DNA of 64,000 nt from Granulicella aggregans. Lineage in GTDB: Bacteria > Acidobacteriota > Terriglobia > Terriglobales > Acidobacteriaceae. A program made the position numbers and the translations under genes. The notes under the pieces were generated by a model. That model had not been told where the DNA came from and did not search any database. It saw only the letters and a program-made list of their open reading frames with translations. Below, piece after piece: positions 1-8,305 of this stretch. The DNA is taken from assembly GCF_014203275.1 (NCBI RefSeq), contig NZ_JACHIP010000001.1:434001-498000 (forward strand). The letters are read 5' to 3'. The stretch's first letter is position 1. Each line of letters begins with the position of its first letter.

Positions 1-475
1 GAATCTGGTTGAACCAGCGCAGCATGTGCTCGACCATCAGCTTCGATTCGCCATAAACATTGGTCGGCTGTAGCTTTGCCTCCTCAAAGATCGGCGAAGA
101 CTCCGGCTCGCCGTAGCAGGCCGCTGTCGAGCTGAAGACCAGCTTATTGTGCCCGGTCTTCAACATCGTCTCCAGCAGGTTCAGCGTCGAAGCGGTGTTG
201 TTGCGGAAGAAGATCTCTGGCTTGACCATCGATTCGCCCGCCTCGATCAGCGCCGCAAAGTGCAGCACGCCGTCGTATTTCTTCTCCGTCAGTACCTTGG
301 TCAGCAACTCCGCGTCGCCAATATCGCCCTTCACCAGCGTCGCGCCCTCGGCCACAACCGAGTCCTGCTTATGCCTCATGTAGTCGTACACGGTGACCTT
401 GTGGCCGGCCTTCAGCAGCAGCCGAGTTACCGTTCCACCGATGTATCCCGCTCCACCCGTTACCAGAATCACCAT
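1..475 (-). CDS. galE: UDP-glucose 4-epimerase, N-terminal part (runs off the left edge)
   Basis: This is the N-terminal 158 residues of an extended short-chain dehydrogenase/reductase that interconverts UDP-galactose and UDP-glucose with bound NAD in the cytosol, the last step of the Leloir pathway. The translation starts MVILVTGGAGYIGG, a Rossmann NAD-binding GxxGxxG motif. It continues with GDIGD (around residue 51), HFAALIEAGES (around 72) and SSTAACYGEP (around 115), followed by NVYGESK, which carries the YxxxK catalytic pair of GalE. The start is the ATG at 475. About half of the usual 330 residues lies outside the window. It sits downstream of galT and galK on the same strand, which supports the assignment. 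Related NDP-sugar epimerases look similar, but the galT/galK context makes GalE the best call. Confidence 0.93.
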   Translation of the reverse strand, partial: MVILVTGGAGYIGGTVTRLLLKAGHKVTVYDYMRHKQDSVVAEGATLVKGDIGDAELLTKVLTEKKYDGVLHFAALIEAGESMVKPEIFFRNNTASTLNLLETMLKTGHNKLVFSSTAACYGEPESSPIFEEAKLQPTNVYGESKLMVEHMLRWFNQI

Positions 476-643
476 ATCTCTCCTTCAGCCTCGAATTCGT
501 CCACCCTGCTGAGTTGCCCGCTTTACTGCATAGACGGCCTGTTTGAGCCCGTCTTGCTTATGGGCAAGGCTTCGGCCGCGCCATAAAATCTCAGCGCCTC
601 GCGGCGTTAGCCGCTGAGGTACGCTTTGCCTCGATCTAGCCTG

Positions 644-1696
644 TTATACGTGAACTTCCGGCAAAGCCCGCAACCGCTCCGCAGCCGACTCCGGCGTAAT
701 ATCCCTCTGCGGCATCCCCAGCAACTCAAATCCGACCATGAACTTCTTGATCTGCGCCGACCTTAGCAGCGGCGGATAGAAGTGCGCATGGAAGTGCCAC
801 TCGTCATGTTTCGCACCATCCGTAGGGGCCTGGTGAAAGCCCATCGTGTAAGGAAAGCTGGTGTTGAAGAGATTGTCGTACCGAGTCGTAAGCCGGATCA
901 GCAGGTCGGCCAAATCCGTCCGCTGCTTGTCTGACAACTCGGGCATCGTCCCCGCATGAGTCTTACTCAAGATTAGCGTCTCGAACGGCCACACCGCCCA
1001 GAACGGCACCACCGCCGCAAAGCTGTCGTTCTGGCACACTACGCGTTCGTCCAGCTTCAACTCTTCAGCAAGATAGTCGCAGAGCAGGCAGGTTCCATAC
1101 TCCTTGAGATACTCAAGCTGCGCCTCACCCTCGAGCGCGGGCTCGTCCGGAACATGCTCCGTCGCCCAGATCTGGCAGTGCGGATGCGGCAGGCTCGAGC
1201 CCATCATCGCGCCGCGGTTCTCGAAGATCTGTACGTAGTTGATCTCCGGCATCGCGCCCAGTTCCGTCGTCTCGTCGGCCCAGGCGTCCACGACCAGCTT
1301 CAGGTCAGGAACCGTCATGTAAGAGAGCGACAGGCTGTGATTGGGATGGAAGCAGAGCACCTTCGCCGTGCCAGCCTCGGGCTCGACCTTCATCAGCCGC
1401 GATGCGATCGAGTCCGTCACCGGCCCCGCAGGAATCGGGTCGCCATCGAGCCTCAGCGCCGGAAAATCATTCGTAAACGAATAGACATTCTTGTAGTCCG
1501 GATTGACCACGCCACTCGTCCGCGTATTGCCCGGACAGAGATAGCAGTTCGGATCGTGTACCGCCCCAGCAACTGGCTTGCTCGTATCCGTCTCTCCCTG
1601 CCACGGGCGCTGCGTTCGCTGCGGCGACACCAGCAGCCACGACTTCCGCAGCGGGTTATAGCGGCGGTGCGGTCTCTTATTCAGCACTTCATTCAT
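644..1696 (-). CDS. galT: Galactose-1-phosphate uridylyltransferase
   Basis: GalT transfers UMP from UDP-glucose to galactose 1-phosphate, giving UDP-galactose and glucose 1-phosphate in the cytosol. The protein of about 350 residues has the normal family length. It shows a zinc-type CYLCPG motif near the N-terminus, NRGAMMGSSLPHPHCQIW containing the HxHxQ active site whose second histidine is uridylylated, and a second histidine-rich stretch, EWHFHAHFYPP. I chose the ATG at 1696 (MNEVLNKRPHRR). The open frame runs on upstream to 1810, but that part is translated from repeated spacer DNA and looks non-coding. It lies 135 bases after galK and before galE, so the three are probably one transcription unit. 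Confidence 0.95.
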   Translation of the reverse strand: MNEVLNKRPHRRYNPLRKSWLLVSPQRTQRPWQGETDTSKPVAGAVHDPNCYLCPGNTRTSGVVNPDYKNVYSFTNDFPALRLDGDPIPAGPVTDSIASRLMKVEPEAGTAKVLCFHPNHSLSLSYMTVPDLKLVVDAWADETTELGAMPEINYVQIFENRGAMMGSSLPHPHCQIWATEHVPDEPALEGEAQLEYLKEYGTCLLCDYLAEELKLDERVVCQNDSFAAVVPFWAVWPFETLILSKTHAGTMPELSDKQRTDLADLLIRLTTRYDNLFNTSFPYTMGFHQAPTDGAKHDEWHFHAHFYPPLLRSAQIKKFMVGFELLGMPQRDITPESAAERLRALPEVHV

Positions 1697-1738
1697 TGCC
1701 ACGTTCTTTCCTTCCCAACAACCCTGTAATCGCCCAGC

Positions 1739-1799
1739 ACTTGTCATCCCGCGCCCTGCACTTGTCATCCTTCGCGAAGCGGAGGATCTGCTTTCACTT
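1739..1799. repeat. Small repeat element in the galK-galT spacer (family A)
   Basis: The spacer between galK and galT contains CACTTGTCATCC twice in tandem, the second copy leading into TCCTTCGCGAAGCGGAGGAT and then CTGCTTT. The second half can fold into a short imperfect hairpin. The same ends (GTC, then TCCTTCGC, ending GGATCTGCTTT) recur around 36297-36362, where they enclose a perfect hairpin. I treat this as a small dispersed palindromic element. It creates an artificial N-terminal extension of the galT reading frame, which is why that extension was not used. Confidence 0.6.
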
Positions 1800-1831
1800 C
1801 GAACCCGCAAGCCCTCTCATGCAGATCGCCC

Positions 1832-2986
1832 CTAACTCAACTCTCCCGCCCCATCCGCCGTCGCGCAAACATACACTTCAGGATGAATGCTGGTCTGTGC
1901 CATGTACTCTGCCTTGATCGCCGCAACAAAGGCATCGCTCGCCTCGGCCTCGACCACACTCACCACGCATCCGCCAAACCCGCCGCCGGTCAGCCGCGAG
2001 CCATAACAGCCCGGCTGTGTCTGCCCGATCACCTGCAGGATGTCGCACTCCGGGCAACTCGCCTCGAAGTCGTCGCGGTAGCTCCGGTGCGCGTCGTTCA
2101 GCATCTCGCCGAAGCCTTCAATGTCTCCCTTACGCAGCATCTCCGCACCGTCGAGCACGCGTTGGCTGTCCGAGATCACGTGCCTGCTCCGCTTGTACGC
2201 TTCAACAGACATGTATGGCTTGCAGACCTCAAGATCGGCAAGCGTGGCATCCCGCAACTGCGTCGCGCCGGGCTTGTATGCTGCAATCGCCGCAGCGCCT
2301 TCCTCTACTTCGCGACGCCGCGAAGCGTAAGCTCCGCCGTCGGCGAGCGAATGCTTCACCATGGAGTTCGCGATCACCAGCCGGAGATGAGGTGGAATCG
2401 GCGCAAGATCGAAGGTCAACGCCCGCGTATCGAGAATCAGCGCGTTTCCCGCCTTACCGTTGGCCGAGACGAACTGGTCCATGATGCCGACGGGCGCTCC
2501 CATGTAATCGTTTTCAGCGATCTGACAAAGACGCGCCAGCTTGGCACCCGTAATCGAGTTGCCGCCGAGGGCGAGCAACGCTGTGCCGGTCGCAATCTCA
2601 AGCGATGCCGAAGAACTCAGTCCGGCACCCAGGGGAACGTTTCCCGTAATCGTCAACGAGGCTGCCGGAACCTCGATCCCGGCCTGCCGCAGGCTCCATA
2701 CCACCCCGATCACGTACCCGCTCCAGTGCTTCTGCCGGTCCATGGGCAGCGTGTCCAGGTCGATCTCCACACTATCGCCGAAGTCGACGGAGGTCAGCTT
2801 CAAGATGCGGTCGGCACGGAGTGAGGCGGCAATCAAAGTCTCAAAGTTGATCGCGGCGGGCATGCAGAAGCCGCCGCTGTAGTCGGTGTGTTCCCCAACC
2901 AGATTGACCCTGCCCGGCGCCCGAAAGACGCGCGCGGAAGTTCCCTCTGCGGATTCATGGAATGTCTTTAGCTCTGTAGCGTTCAA
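1832..2986 (-). CDS. galK: Galactokinase
   Basis: GalK phosphorylates galactose with ATP to galactose 1-phosphate, the first step of the Leloir pathway. The 384-residue protein carries all three GHMP-kinase signatures: GRVNLVGEHTDYSGG near residue 26 (the galactokinase signature), the phosphate-binding loop PLGAGLSSSASLE around residue 120, and GGGFGGC near the C-terminus. The first codon is TTG at 2986 (MNATELKTF). It is preceded by a good ribosome-binding site, GGGGAGA, about eight bases upstream, and no in-frame ATG lies before the substrate-binding motif. It is the promoter-proximal gene of a galK-galT-galE order and is divergent from the lactonase gene. Confidence 0.95.
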   Translation of the reverse strand: MNATELKTFHESAEGTSARVFRAPGRVNLVGEHTDYSGGFCMPAAINFETLIAASLRADRILKLTSVDFGDSVEIDLDTLPMDRQKHWSGYVIGVVWSLRQAGIEVPAASLTITGNVPLGAGLSSSASLEIATGTALLALGGNSITGAKLARLCQIAENDYMGAPVGIMDQFVSANGKAGNALILDTRALTFDLAPIPPHLRLVIANSMVKHSLADGGAYASRRREVEEGAAAIAAYKPGATQLRDATLADLEVCKPYMSVEAYKRSRHVISDSQRVLDGAEMLRKGDIEGFGEMLNDAHRSYRDDFEASCPECDILQVIGQTQPGCYGSRLTGGGFGGCVVSVVEAEASDAFVAAIKAEYMAQTSIHPEVYVCATADGAGELS

Positions 2987-3064
2987 GGCGATCTTTCTCC
3001 CCGCTTATCCTACGGCACGAAGTGCGGCCCGGCAAAACCTGTTGATTTGAGAGACAATGGCGTG

Positions 3065-4231
3065 ATGAATTCGATTACACGGCGCGCCTTCCTCGCTACC
3101 TCCGCTGCATCGACTATTGCCTTGCGTTCACCCTTCGTATCCGCCCAAAGCGCCATCCCCGGAAAGCTGTTACTCGTGGGCACCCAGACCGGCGCGACCA
3201 GCAAGGGCGTCTACGCCTATGGCTTCGATTCCGTCTCTGGCGAGCTAAAAAAAGTAGGCCTCGCCGCCGCCGCCGCGAATCCGACGTTCCTCATCATGAC
3301 CCCCGACCGCAAGACCGTTATCGTCGCTAATGAACTCGAGGAGTTCGGCGGTCAGAGGAGCGGCGCCGTCTCAACTTTTTCCCTAGATCCCGCCACTGGC
3401 ACCATGACCCAGCTCAGCCAGCAAGCCTCCAAAGGCGGCAGCCCCTGTCACGTCACCACCGACCAAACCGGCGCCTCCGTCTTCGCCGCAAACTACTCTG
3501 GCGGCAGCGCCATCTCCTTCAAGCTCGAGGGCGATCGCCATCTTAGCGATCCCGTCTCGTTCGAGCAGTACACCGGCCATGGCCCCAACGCCGAACGCCA
3601 GGAAGCTCCGCACGCCCACCGCGTCACGGTCTCGCCGGACAACAAATATCTGCTCGTCAACGATCTTGGCCTCGACCTGATCCACGTCTACGCGCTCGAC
3701 GCCGCCACCGGGAAGCTAACTCCCGCCGATACTCCCGCGTGGAAGGCACCAGCCGGAGTCGGCCCGCGCACCCTGCACTTCCATCCCAACGGCAAGTTCG
3801 CCTACTGCGTCACCGAGATGGGCTGCCAGATCATCGTGCTCAAGTGGGACGCCGACACCGCCACCCTGACCACCGGCCAAATACTCAAGCTCCCCACCCA
3901 GCCCCATCCCGGTGAGGTCACCGGCTGCGACATCGTCCTCGATAAGACCGCCCGCTTCGGCTACTACATCAATCGCGGCGACGACTTCATCGCCACTATC
4001 GCCGTCTCCGCCGACGGCAGCCGCCTCACCTTTCAGCGGCGCAGCTCCTGCGGCGGCAAGATTCCGCGCCACCTCACGCTCGACCCCACCGAGCGCTTCC
4101 TGCTCGTTGCCAATCAGGCTTCAGATAACATCGCAGTCTTCCCGAGAGACGTCACCTCCGGCCAGCTATCGGAGATCGGTAAGAGCTACCCGCTCTCGAA
4201 GCCGCAATGTCTGCTCTTCCCGCGCGGCTAG
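3065..4231 (+). CDS. Exported lactonase-family beta-propeller protein (6-phosphogluconolactonase-like)
   Basis: This protein of 388 residues belongs to the YbhE/PF10282 lactonase family, seven-bladed propellers whose best-known members hydrolyse 6-phosphogluconolactone. Propeller motifs include GPRTLHFHPNGKFAYCVTE (around residue 235) and RHLTLDPTERFLLVANQ near the end. The N-terminus MNSITRRAFLATSAAS, with an arginine pair before a hydrophobic stretch ending SAQS, is a likely Tat signal, so the protein probably acts outside the cytoplasm. That makes a role in the pentose phosphate pathway uncertain. An upstream TTG at 3047 is also in frame, but the ATG at 3065 gives the compact Tat leader. 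It is divergent from galK and converges on mqnC. Confidence 0.82.
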   Translation: MNSITRRAFLATSAASTIALRSPFVSAQSAIPGKLLLVGTQTGATSKGVYAYGFDSVSGELKKVGLAAAAANPTFLIMTPDRKTVIVANELEEFGGQRSGAVSTFSLDPATGTMTQLSQQASKGGSPCHVTTDQTGASVFAANYSGGSAISFKLEGDRHLSDPVSFEQYTGHGPNAERQEAPHAHRVTVSPDNKYLLVNDLGLDLIHVYALDAATGKLTPADTPAWKAPAGVGPRTLHFHPNGKFAYCVTEMGCQIIVLKWDADTATLTTGQILKLPTQPHPGEVTGCDIVLDKTARFGYYINRGDDFIATIAVSADGSRLTFQRRSSCGGKIPRHLTLDPTERFLLVANQASDNIAVFPRDVTSGQLSEIGKSYPLSKPQCLLFPRG

Positions 4232-4246
4232 AGCGTGCGACACGCT

Positions 4247-4291
4247 GGGTGCCCCATCCATGACTCGCACCTGGTCGTGGATGGGACATTC
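4247..4291. repeat. Palindromic element, family B copy 1, between convergent genes
   Basis: After the lactonase stop the sequence GGGTGCCCCATCC begins a hairpin. Arms at 4253-4264 (CCCATCCATGAC) and 4274-4285 (GTCGTGGATGGG) pair over 12 bases with a single G-T mismatch, around a 9-base loop. The GGGTGCCCCATC start is shared with the copies at 9291, 12261 and 14860. It lies between the convergent lactonase and mqnC genes and could help end transcription, although no long T-run follows. Confidence 0.6.
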
Positions 4292-4310
4292 GTGCAAGGC
4301 ACGAACCGCC

Positions 4311-5396
4311 CTACGCTTTTGCGGCCGCTAGCGCCACATGGCGATACGTCGGCTCGAACCCCAACTCCCGCGCATAGCTAAGAATCCGCTCGAAGTCCAA
4401 ACTGATCGTAGCTCCGGCCTTCTGCGTCACCTCATCCTCGATCGGCAGATCGAAGTCATCCGCTCCATACTTCAACCCCTCGAGCGCCTGCTGATTCTGC
4501 GTCAGCACCGAGGTCCGAATCCGCGGGATATTGTCTAGAAAGATCCGGCAAAGCGCGAGATGTTTCAGATACTCCGCTGTTGTAATCTCGATCCCGCCAA
4601 TCTGCGTGAAGTAAGGCTTGAACGTCCAGCAGAGAAAGCTCGCCAGCCCGCCCGTCTCGTCCTGAAACTGTCGCGTGCGATCGAGATGTTCCAGCCGCTC
4701 ATCGAGCGTCTCATCAAACCCGATCACCATGGTCGCCGTCGTCTTCAACCCGGCCTCGACGATTGCCCGCTGCGCTTCAAAGTATTCCGTCACCGTGTAC
4801 TTGAACTTCGAGTGCCGCGACCGAAAATCTTCCGTCAGAATCTCTGACCCGCCGCCAGTGATCCACCGCACACCCGCAGCTTTCAGCCGTTGCGCAGCCT
4901 CTGCGTTCGAGATCTTCGCATGATCCGCAAGATACATAAACTCCGCAATCGTCAGTGCATAGAACTCGACGGAGTCGCCGTATCGCGCCCGTATCGCTGC
5001 AAACAAGTCGCAGTAGTAGCTCAGCGGAAGTGCCGGATTGAAGCCGCCGTTGAACGCCGCGAGATCGCCACCCAGCGCGATCAACTCATCGATCTTCGCG
5101 AAGACATCGTCATGCGACATCACGTATCCGCCAGCCTGACCGGGCAGTTTGTAGAACGCGCAGTAGTCGCACTGCGCCACGCAGACGTTGGTGTAGTTGA
5201 TGATTCGCATAACCATGTACGTGCATTCGCCCGGCGCGTGGAACCGCGCCCGCACTTTATAGGCAAGCTGTTGTAATTCCTCCGCCGAAGCGTTTAGCCA
5301 GAGCCACCGCGCCTCATCCACATCGATGCGAGTTCCCTCATCTATCTTTGCGGATATCTCCGCCAACGTAAGCCTTGTTTCCACCGCGAGCGCCAT
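4311..5396 (-). CDS. mqnC: Cyclic dehypoxanthinyl futalosine synthase (radical SAM)
   Basis: MqnC cyclises dehypoxanthine futalosine in the futalosine route to menaquinone. The 361-residue protein has the radical-SAM cysteines as CVAQCDYC (Cys72, Cys76, Cys79; CX3CX2C), which bind the 4Fe-4S cluster. Around these are the conserved MRIINYTNVCVAQC, GGFNPALPLSYY, GGGSEIL and TTATMVIGF stretches of the MqnC/MqnE/CofH group, and the full-length match is closest to MqnC. One difference is visible: the usual QGGHNP-like motif reads FNGGFNP. Start ATG at 5396. No other menaquinone genes are nearby. A less likely alternative is a paralogue in the same COG1060 family. Confidence 0.85.
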   Translation of the reverse strand: MALAVETRLTLAEISAKIDEGTRIDVDEARWLWLNASAEELQQLAYKVRARFHAPGECTYMVMRIINYTNVCVAQCDYCAFYKLPGQAGGYVMSHDDVFAKIDELIALGGDLAAFNGGFNPALPLSYYCDLFAAIRARYGDSVEFYALTIAEFMYLADHAKISNAEAAQRLKAAGVRWITGGGSEILTEDFRSRHSKFKYTVTEYFEAQRAIVEAGLKTTATMVIGFDETLDERLEHLDRTRQFQDETGGLASFLCWTFKPYFTQIGGIEITTAEYLKHLALCRIFLDNIPRIRTSVLTQNQQALEGLKYGADDFDLPIEDEVTQKAGATISLDFERILSYARELGFEPTYRHVALAAAKA

Positions 5397-5457
5397 ACTT
5401 ACAGTTTAGCCCCGCCAGACCGAATGCTATACTTCGCTCGCACTTGGGAGGTCTCTC

Positions 5458-5907
5458 ATGGCGCGTCGGTCATTCCTTCGTCAATTAGTCGCGTTACCTT
5501 TTGCCGGAGCAGCGTCGGCGCTAGGCCAGGGAACTCCACATAAATCCCTGAACATCATGATGAAGAGCGCCTGGGGATCGGATGATCCGACCAAGGCCGC
5601 GTTTCCCTTCCTGCACGGCCTCGCTCTCTCTGAGGCAGGACACACGGTGCAGATCTTCCTGCTTGGAGAGGCAGTCTCGCTTATGCGAAAGTCAGTTGCC
5701 GCCGCAGTTGTTCCAGTTGGCTGGGCGCCGTTAGAGCAGACCCTCACGAAGATTGCTGAAAGGCATGTTCAGATCTACGCCTGCGGTGCCTGCAGCCGTG
5801 CACGAGCAGTCATGCAAACAGACTTAGACCAGTGGGGCGCGAAGTTCGGCAGCCCGCCCATCTTTGTCTCGCTCGTCGAATGGGCCGACCGCGTCATCAC
5901 GGAATAA
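5458..5907 (+). CDS. DsrE-family protein with an export-like leader
   Basis: This 149-residue protein matches the DsrE/DsrF fold, small proteins linked to sulfur relay or of unknown function. Residues 1-24 (MARRSFLRQLVALPFAGAAS, then ALGQ) form a twin-arginine-like leader with a hydrophobic core. The mature part contains the family pattern of an N-terminal strand, a DDPTKAAFPFLHGLAL helix region and YACGACSRAR with two cysteines (around residues 104 and 107), which could be the reactive thiols. A strong Shine-Dalgarno GGGAGG precedes the ATG at 5458. It is divergent from mqnC, with about 60 bases between. The substrate cannot be told from sequence. Confidence 0.72.
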   Translation: MARRSFLRQLVALPFAGAASALGQGTPHKSLNIMMKSAWGSDDPTKAAFPFLHGLALSEAGHTVQIFLLGEAVSLMRKSVAAAVVPVGWAPLEQTLTKIAERHVQIYACGACSRARAVMQTDLDQWGAKFGSPPIFVSLVEWADRVITE

Positions 5908-5926
5908 CCCGTGCAAGCAACCCGAT

Positions 5927-7627
5927 CTACTTTGCGACTGATTCCGGCCGCATCTTCCGCAGATCCTCACTCAACAGGATCGCCTCCGCGATCTCGCGCA
6001 TCGACTTCCGCCTCTGCCGGCTCTCGCGCTGCATCATCCGGTAGGCGTCGTCCTCGCTGATCGTCATGTCGCGCTGCAGAATTCCCTTCGCCCGATCAAC
6101 CGCCTTGCGCGTCTCGAGGCGGCTGGCCAGTTGCAGGTTCTCGCTCTCCAGCCGCGCCCGCTCAATCTCTGCGCCCACAAGAAAGCCCAGCATCGAGAGC
6201 AGACGAATCTCAGAAGTCTTGTGCTGGTAGGGCAGACGATGCTGCAGGTTGATGACGCCCACGACCTTACTTGCGGTCATGATCGGCGTCGAAAGCATCG
6301 CCTCGAAGTGGTCCTCCGGAAGGTTCTTGAACGCCTTGAATCGCGGATCGATCGAGGCGTTCGCGGCAATCGCCACGGGCTCGCGATGCTCCGCGACCCA
6401 CCCCGTAATGCCCTGCCCGATCGGCATGCCAACGCGATCCACCTCGGAGTGCGGATTCTTCGAAGCCCGCAGCACCAGGTTCTGGTCTTCCAGCACGTAG
6501 ATAAAACAGGAGTCGCACGGGACGGCCGTTGTCACAAACTCGACGATTCGCTCCAGCACCGTGTGGAAGGAGTCCGCCGCCGCGATCCGGCTACTGATCT
6601 CGTGCAGAAAGTCCATCGGCCCCAGCCCATCGCGGAAGCCTGCCATGGTCGGCGTAGACGCCGCCACCTTACGCACCGGCCTTGCAATGGCTACCGCTTC
6701 TCCATCCCCGTTTTGATCGGTCTTCGCGGCACTGGATGAAAACGTGAGTCCGGCCAAGCGTGTAGCCAGCGCCACATCTACTCCACTCTTCTTCTGCCGC
6801 AGCACTTTGCCAGCGTACTGCGCTGCCTCGTTGATGACGAACCCCATCTTCGGTCGCGAGGGCTCGAAGTCCGGCTGCACGCCGTAGTGCAACAGCACCT
6901 CCGTGGTAGTGGGCCCGATTGAGATCACCACAATCGTCTCCATTCCCGCGCGCAGGTCGTCTACACATCCCATCTGCTCCGCGATCTGAAAGAGGTGGAT
7001 CACCTGCACCGCCGACATGAATACCACGACGTCGACCCCGGCGTTCGCAACCGCCAGCACCGACTCTCGCAACGGTTGAAGATTCTCGGGCAGCGCCCAT
7101 TGATACACCGGCACCCTGGTGACCTGCGTCGTCATCTCCGACAACGCCGCCAGGAACTCCGGATTTGTCGCACCATACTCCTGCACGGCGACGCGCATCT
7201 CCGGAAGGACATCTGCAAACTCGTTCTTGATCGTGTCCAGCAACTCGCGCCAGGTCGATGGTTCAGGCGCAATGGCGGAGCTCGGCACATTCAACTCCCG
7301 CAGCGCCGCCTGCGGCTTCGGCCCTCTAGCTACCACCCGCGTCTTGCGCAGCGCCGTCAGAAACTCCACCGAAGAGTACTTCGTCTCGATGATCTGCATC
7401 ATCGCCTTGACTCCAACCCCGGTGAAGAAGACCACCATATCGAACTCGCCGGCGATCAGCGATGCTGCGAAATCGAGGACAGGCTGTGGAGTATCCAGCG
7501 GCACCTCGCGCACGGCAGGGACGACAAACGCCTCTCCTCCGTACGTTTTGATCAGCTTGGCAACCTCTTTGGAACGGCGCGACTCCAGCGACAGAACGCG
7601 TAATCCGTCGAATGAGGCATGTGCCAT
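5927..7627 (-). CDS. Uroporphyrinogen-III synthase-like / GAF / ANTAR fusion protein
   Basis: The 566-residue protein joins three parts. Residues about 8-275 resemble uroporphyrinogen-III synthase (HemD), with the two-lobed pattern including VVFFTGVGVKAM and ISIGPTTTEVLLHYGV. Residues about 345-490 are a GAF sensor domain with GQGITGWVAEHREPVAI and a terminal helix. Residues about 500-556 are an ANTAR RNA-binding domain (ETRKAVDRAKGILQRDMTIS, AYRMMQRESRQRRKSM). ANTAR proteins bind paired hairpins in nascent RNA and prevent termination. The combination suggests a regulator, perhaps tied to tetrapyrrole or siroheme need, but whether the HemD part is catalytic is unknown. ATG at 7627 with AAGGAG seven bases upstream. 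It is a single gene, converging on the DsrE gene. Confidence 0.82.
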   Translation of the reverse strand: MAHASFDGLRVLSLESRRSKEVAKLIKTYGGEAFVVPAVREVPLDTPQPVLDFAASLIAGEFDMVVFFTGVGVKAMMQIIETKYSSVEFLTALRKTRVVARGPKPQAALRELNVPSSAIAPEPSTWRELLDTIKNEFADVLPEMRVAVQEYGATNPEFLAALSEMTTQVTRVPVYQWALPENLQPLRESVLAVANAGVDVVVFMSAVQVIHLFQIAEQMGCVDDLRAGMETIVVISIGPTTTEVLLHYGVQPDFEPSRPKMGFVINEAAQYAGKVLRQKKSGVDVALATRLAGLTFSSSAAKTDQNGDGEAVAIARPVRKVAASTPTMAGFRDGLGPMDFLHEISSRIAAADSFHTVLERIVEFVTTAVPCDSCFIYVLEDQNLVLRASKNPHSEVDRVGMPIGQGITGWVAEHREPVAIAANASIDPRFKAFKNLPEDHFEAMLSTPIMTASKVVGVINLQHRLPYQHKTSEIRLLSMLGFLVGAEIERARLESENLQLASRLETRKAVDRAKGILQRDMTISEDDAYRMMQRESRQRRKSMREIAEAILLSEDLRKMRPESVAK

Positions 7628-7645
7628 GTGTATCTCCTTCCGAGT

Positions 7646-7668
7646 CCTGCCGCGACGTGGCGGACAGG
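7646..7668 (-). promoter_or_regulatory. Leader hairpin before the HemD-GAF-ANTAR gene
   Basis: On the minus strand, about 20 bases upstream of the start codon, CCTG-T-CCGC pairs with GCGG-CAGG around the six-base loop CACGTC. Further upstream, AGCGTC and GACGCT form a 6-base inverted repeat 24 bases apart. ANTAR targets are pairs of hairpins with six-base loops having A at position 1 and G at position 4. This loop has the right size and the G at position 4, but its A is at position 2, so it is only a weak candidate. Confidence 0.3.
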
Positions 7669-7807
7669 CTCTTGAACGCCCGAAGAAACTGCGCTGAACT
7701 GGCTAGACCTTGCCCACGGTTGGACTAGCGTCTTTTCACAGAATTTTATTTAGCCTGACGCTCACAATGTTACCCGTTTCGAGTAGGCACGGCTAGCGGA
7801 GCCACTT

Positions 7808-8305
7808 TCAACCCCGCATCCCCACAACCACCTTGGCCGTAGTCACCGTCTGCCCCGCATGCCTTTGAGTGTGTTCAGCGCAATGCACCAGCAACCCTCC
7901 CACGGTGCTTGGCAACATCCCACGCCCCACGCCTCGCGGTTCTTCATATGTAGCCTGAGAGGTCGCCCGCACCCGCTCCGTCGCGGTCTTCAAACCCGCC
8001 CGGAACTCCCCAAGCACCTCCAAAGCCACCGCCCCTGGCTCTAGCTCGCTCCGCAAAGTGCTCATCTGAGTATCTGAAAGCTGCCGCCCCTCCGCATACG
8101 TCATCAGCCGGTCGAGACTCCTCGCAATATGCCGCAGATGAAACGCCACCGGCGTCAGCCCGAAAGGCCCCGCATTCATCTCCACATCACTCAGCCCGGA
8201 GCACCATCGCTCTACATCTTCGCCCGCAAGTTCCAGCGCATGGAGCACCTGCCTTCGCACCGCGTCCACGTCAATCAGCGTCCCCCGCAGCCACGGCTCA
8301 ACCAT
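7808..8305 (-). CDS. DinB-like superfamily protein
   Basis: This 165-residue protein fits the DinB/YfiT four-helix bundle, a family of metal-binding proteins that includes thiol-dependent transferases. The metal-ligand histidines are visible in AFHLRHIARSLDR (around residue 57) and in HCAEHTQRHAGQ near the C-terminus. The start overlaps the end of the upstream DUF1203 gene by 8 bases, so the two are translated from one message. The specific activity is unknown. Confidence 0.78.
   Translation of the reverse strand: MVEPWLRGTLIDVDAVRRQVLHALELAGEDVERWCSGLSDVEMNAGPFGLTPVAFHLRHIARSLDRLMTYAEGRQLSDTQMSTLRSELEPGAVALEVLGEFRAGLKTATERVRATSQATYEEPRGVGRGMLPSTVGGLLVHCAEHTQRHAGQTVTTAKVVVGMRG

Noticed and set aside
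1697-1810. N-terminal extension of GalT
   Set aside because: It translates repeat DNA into MTSAGR repeats, with no match to GalT, and the ATG at 1696 gives the normal length.
1883-2824. 313-codon plus-strand frame opposite galK
   Set aside because: galK has all galactokinase motifs on the other strand; this frame has none.
7646-7668. Leader hairpin as a definite ANTAR target
   Set aside because: The loop CACGTC has G at position 4 but no A at position 1, and the partner hairpin expected beside it was not found.
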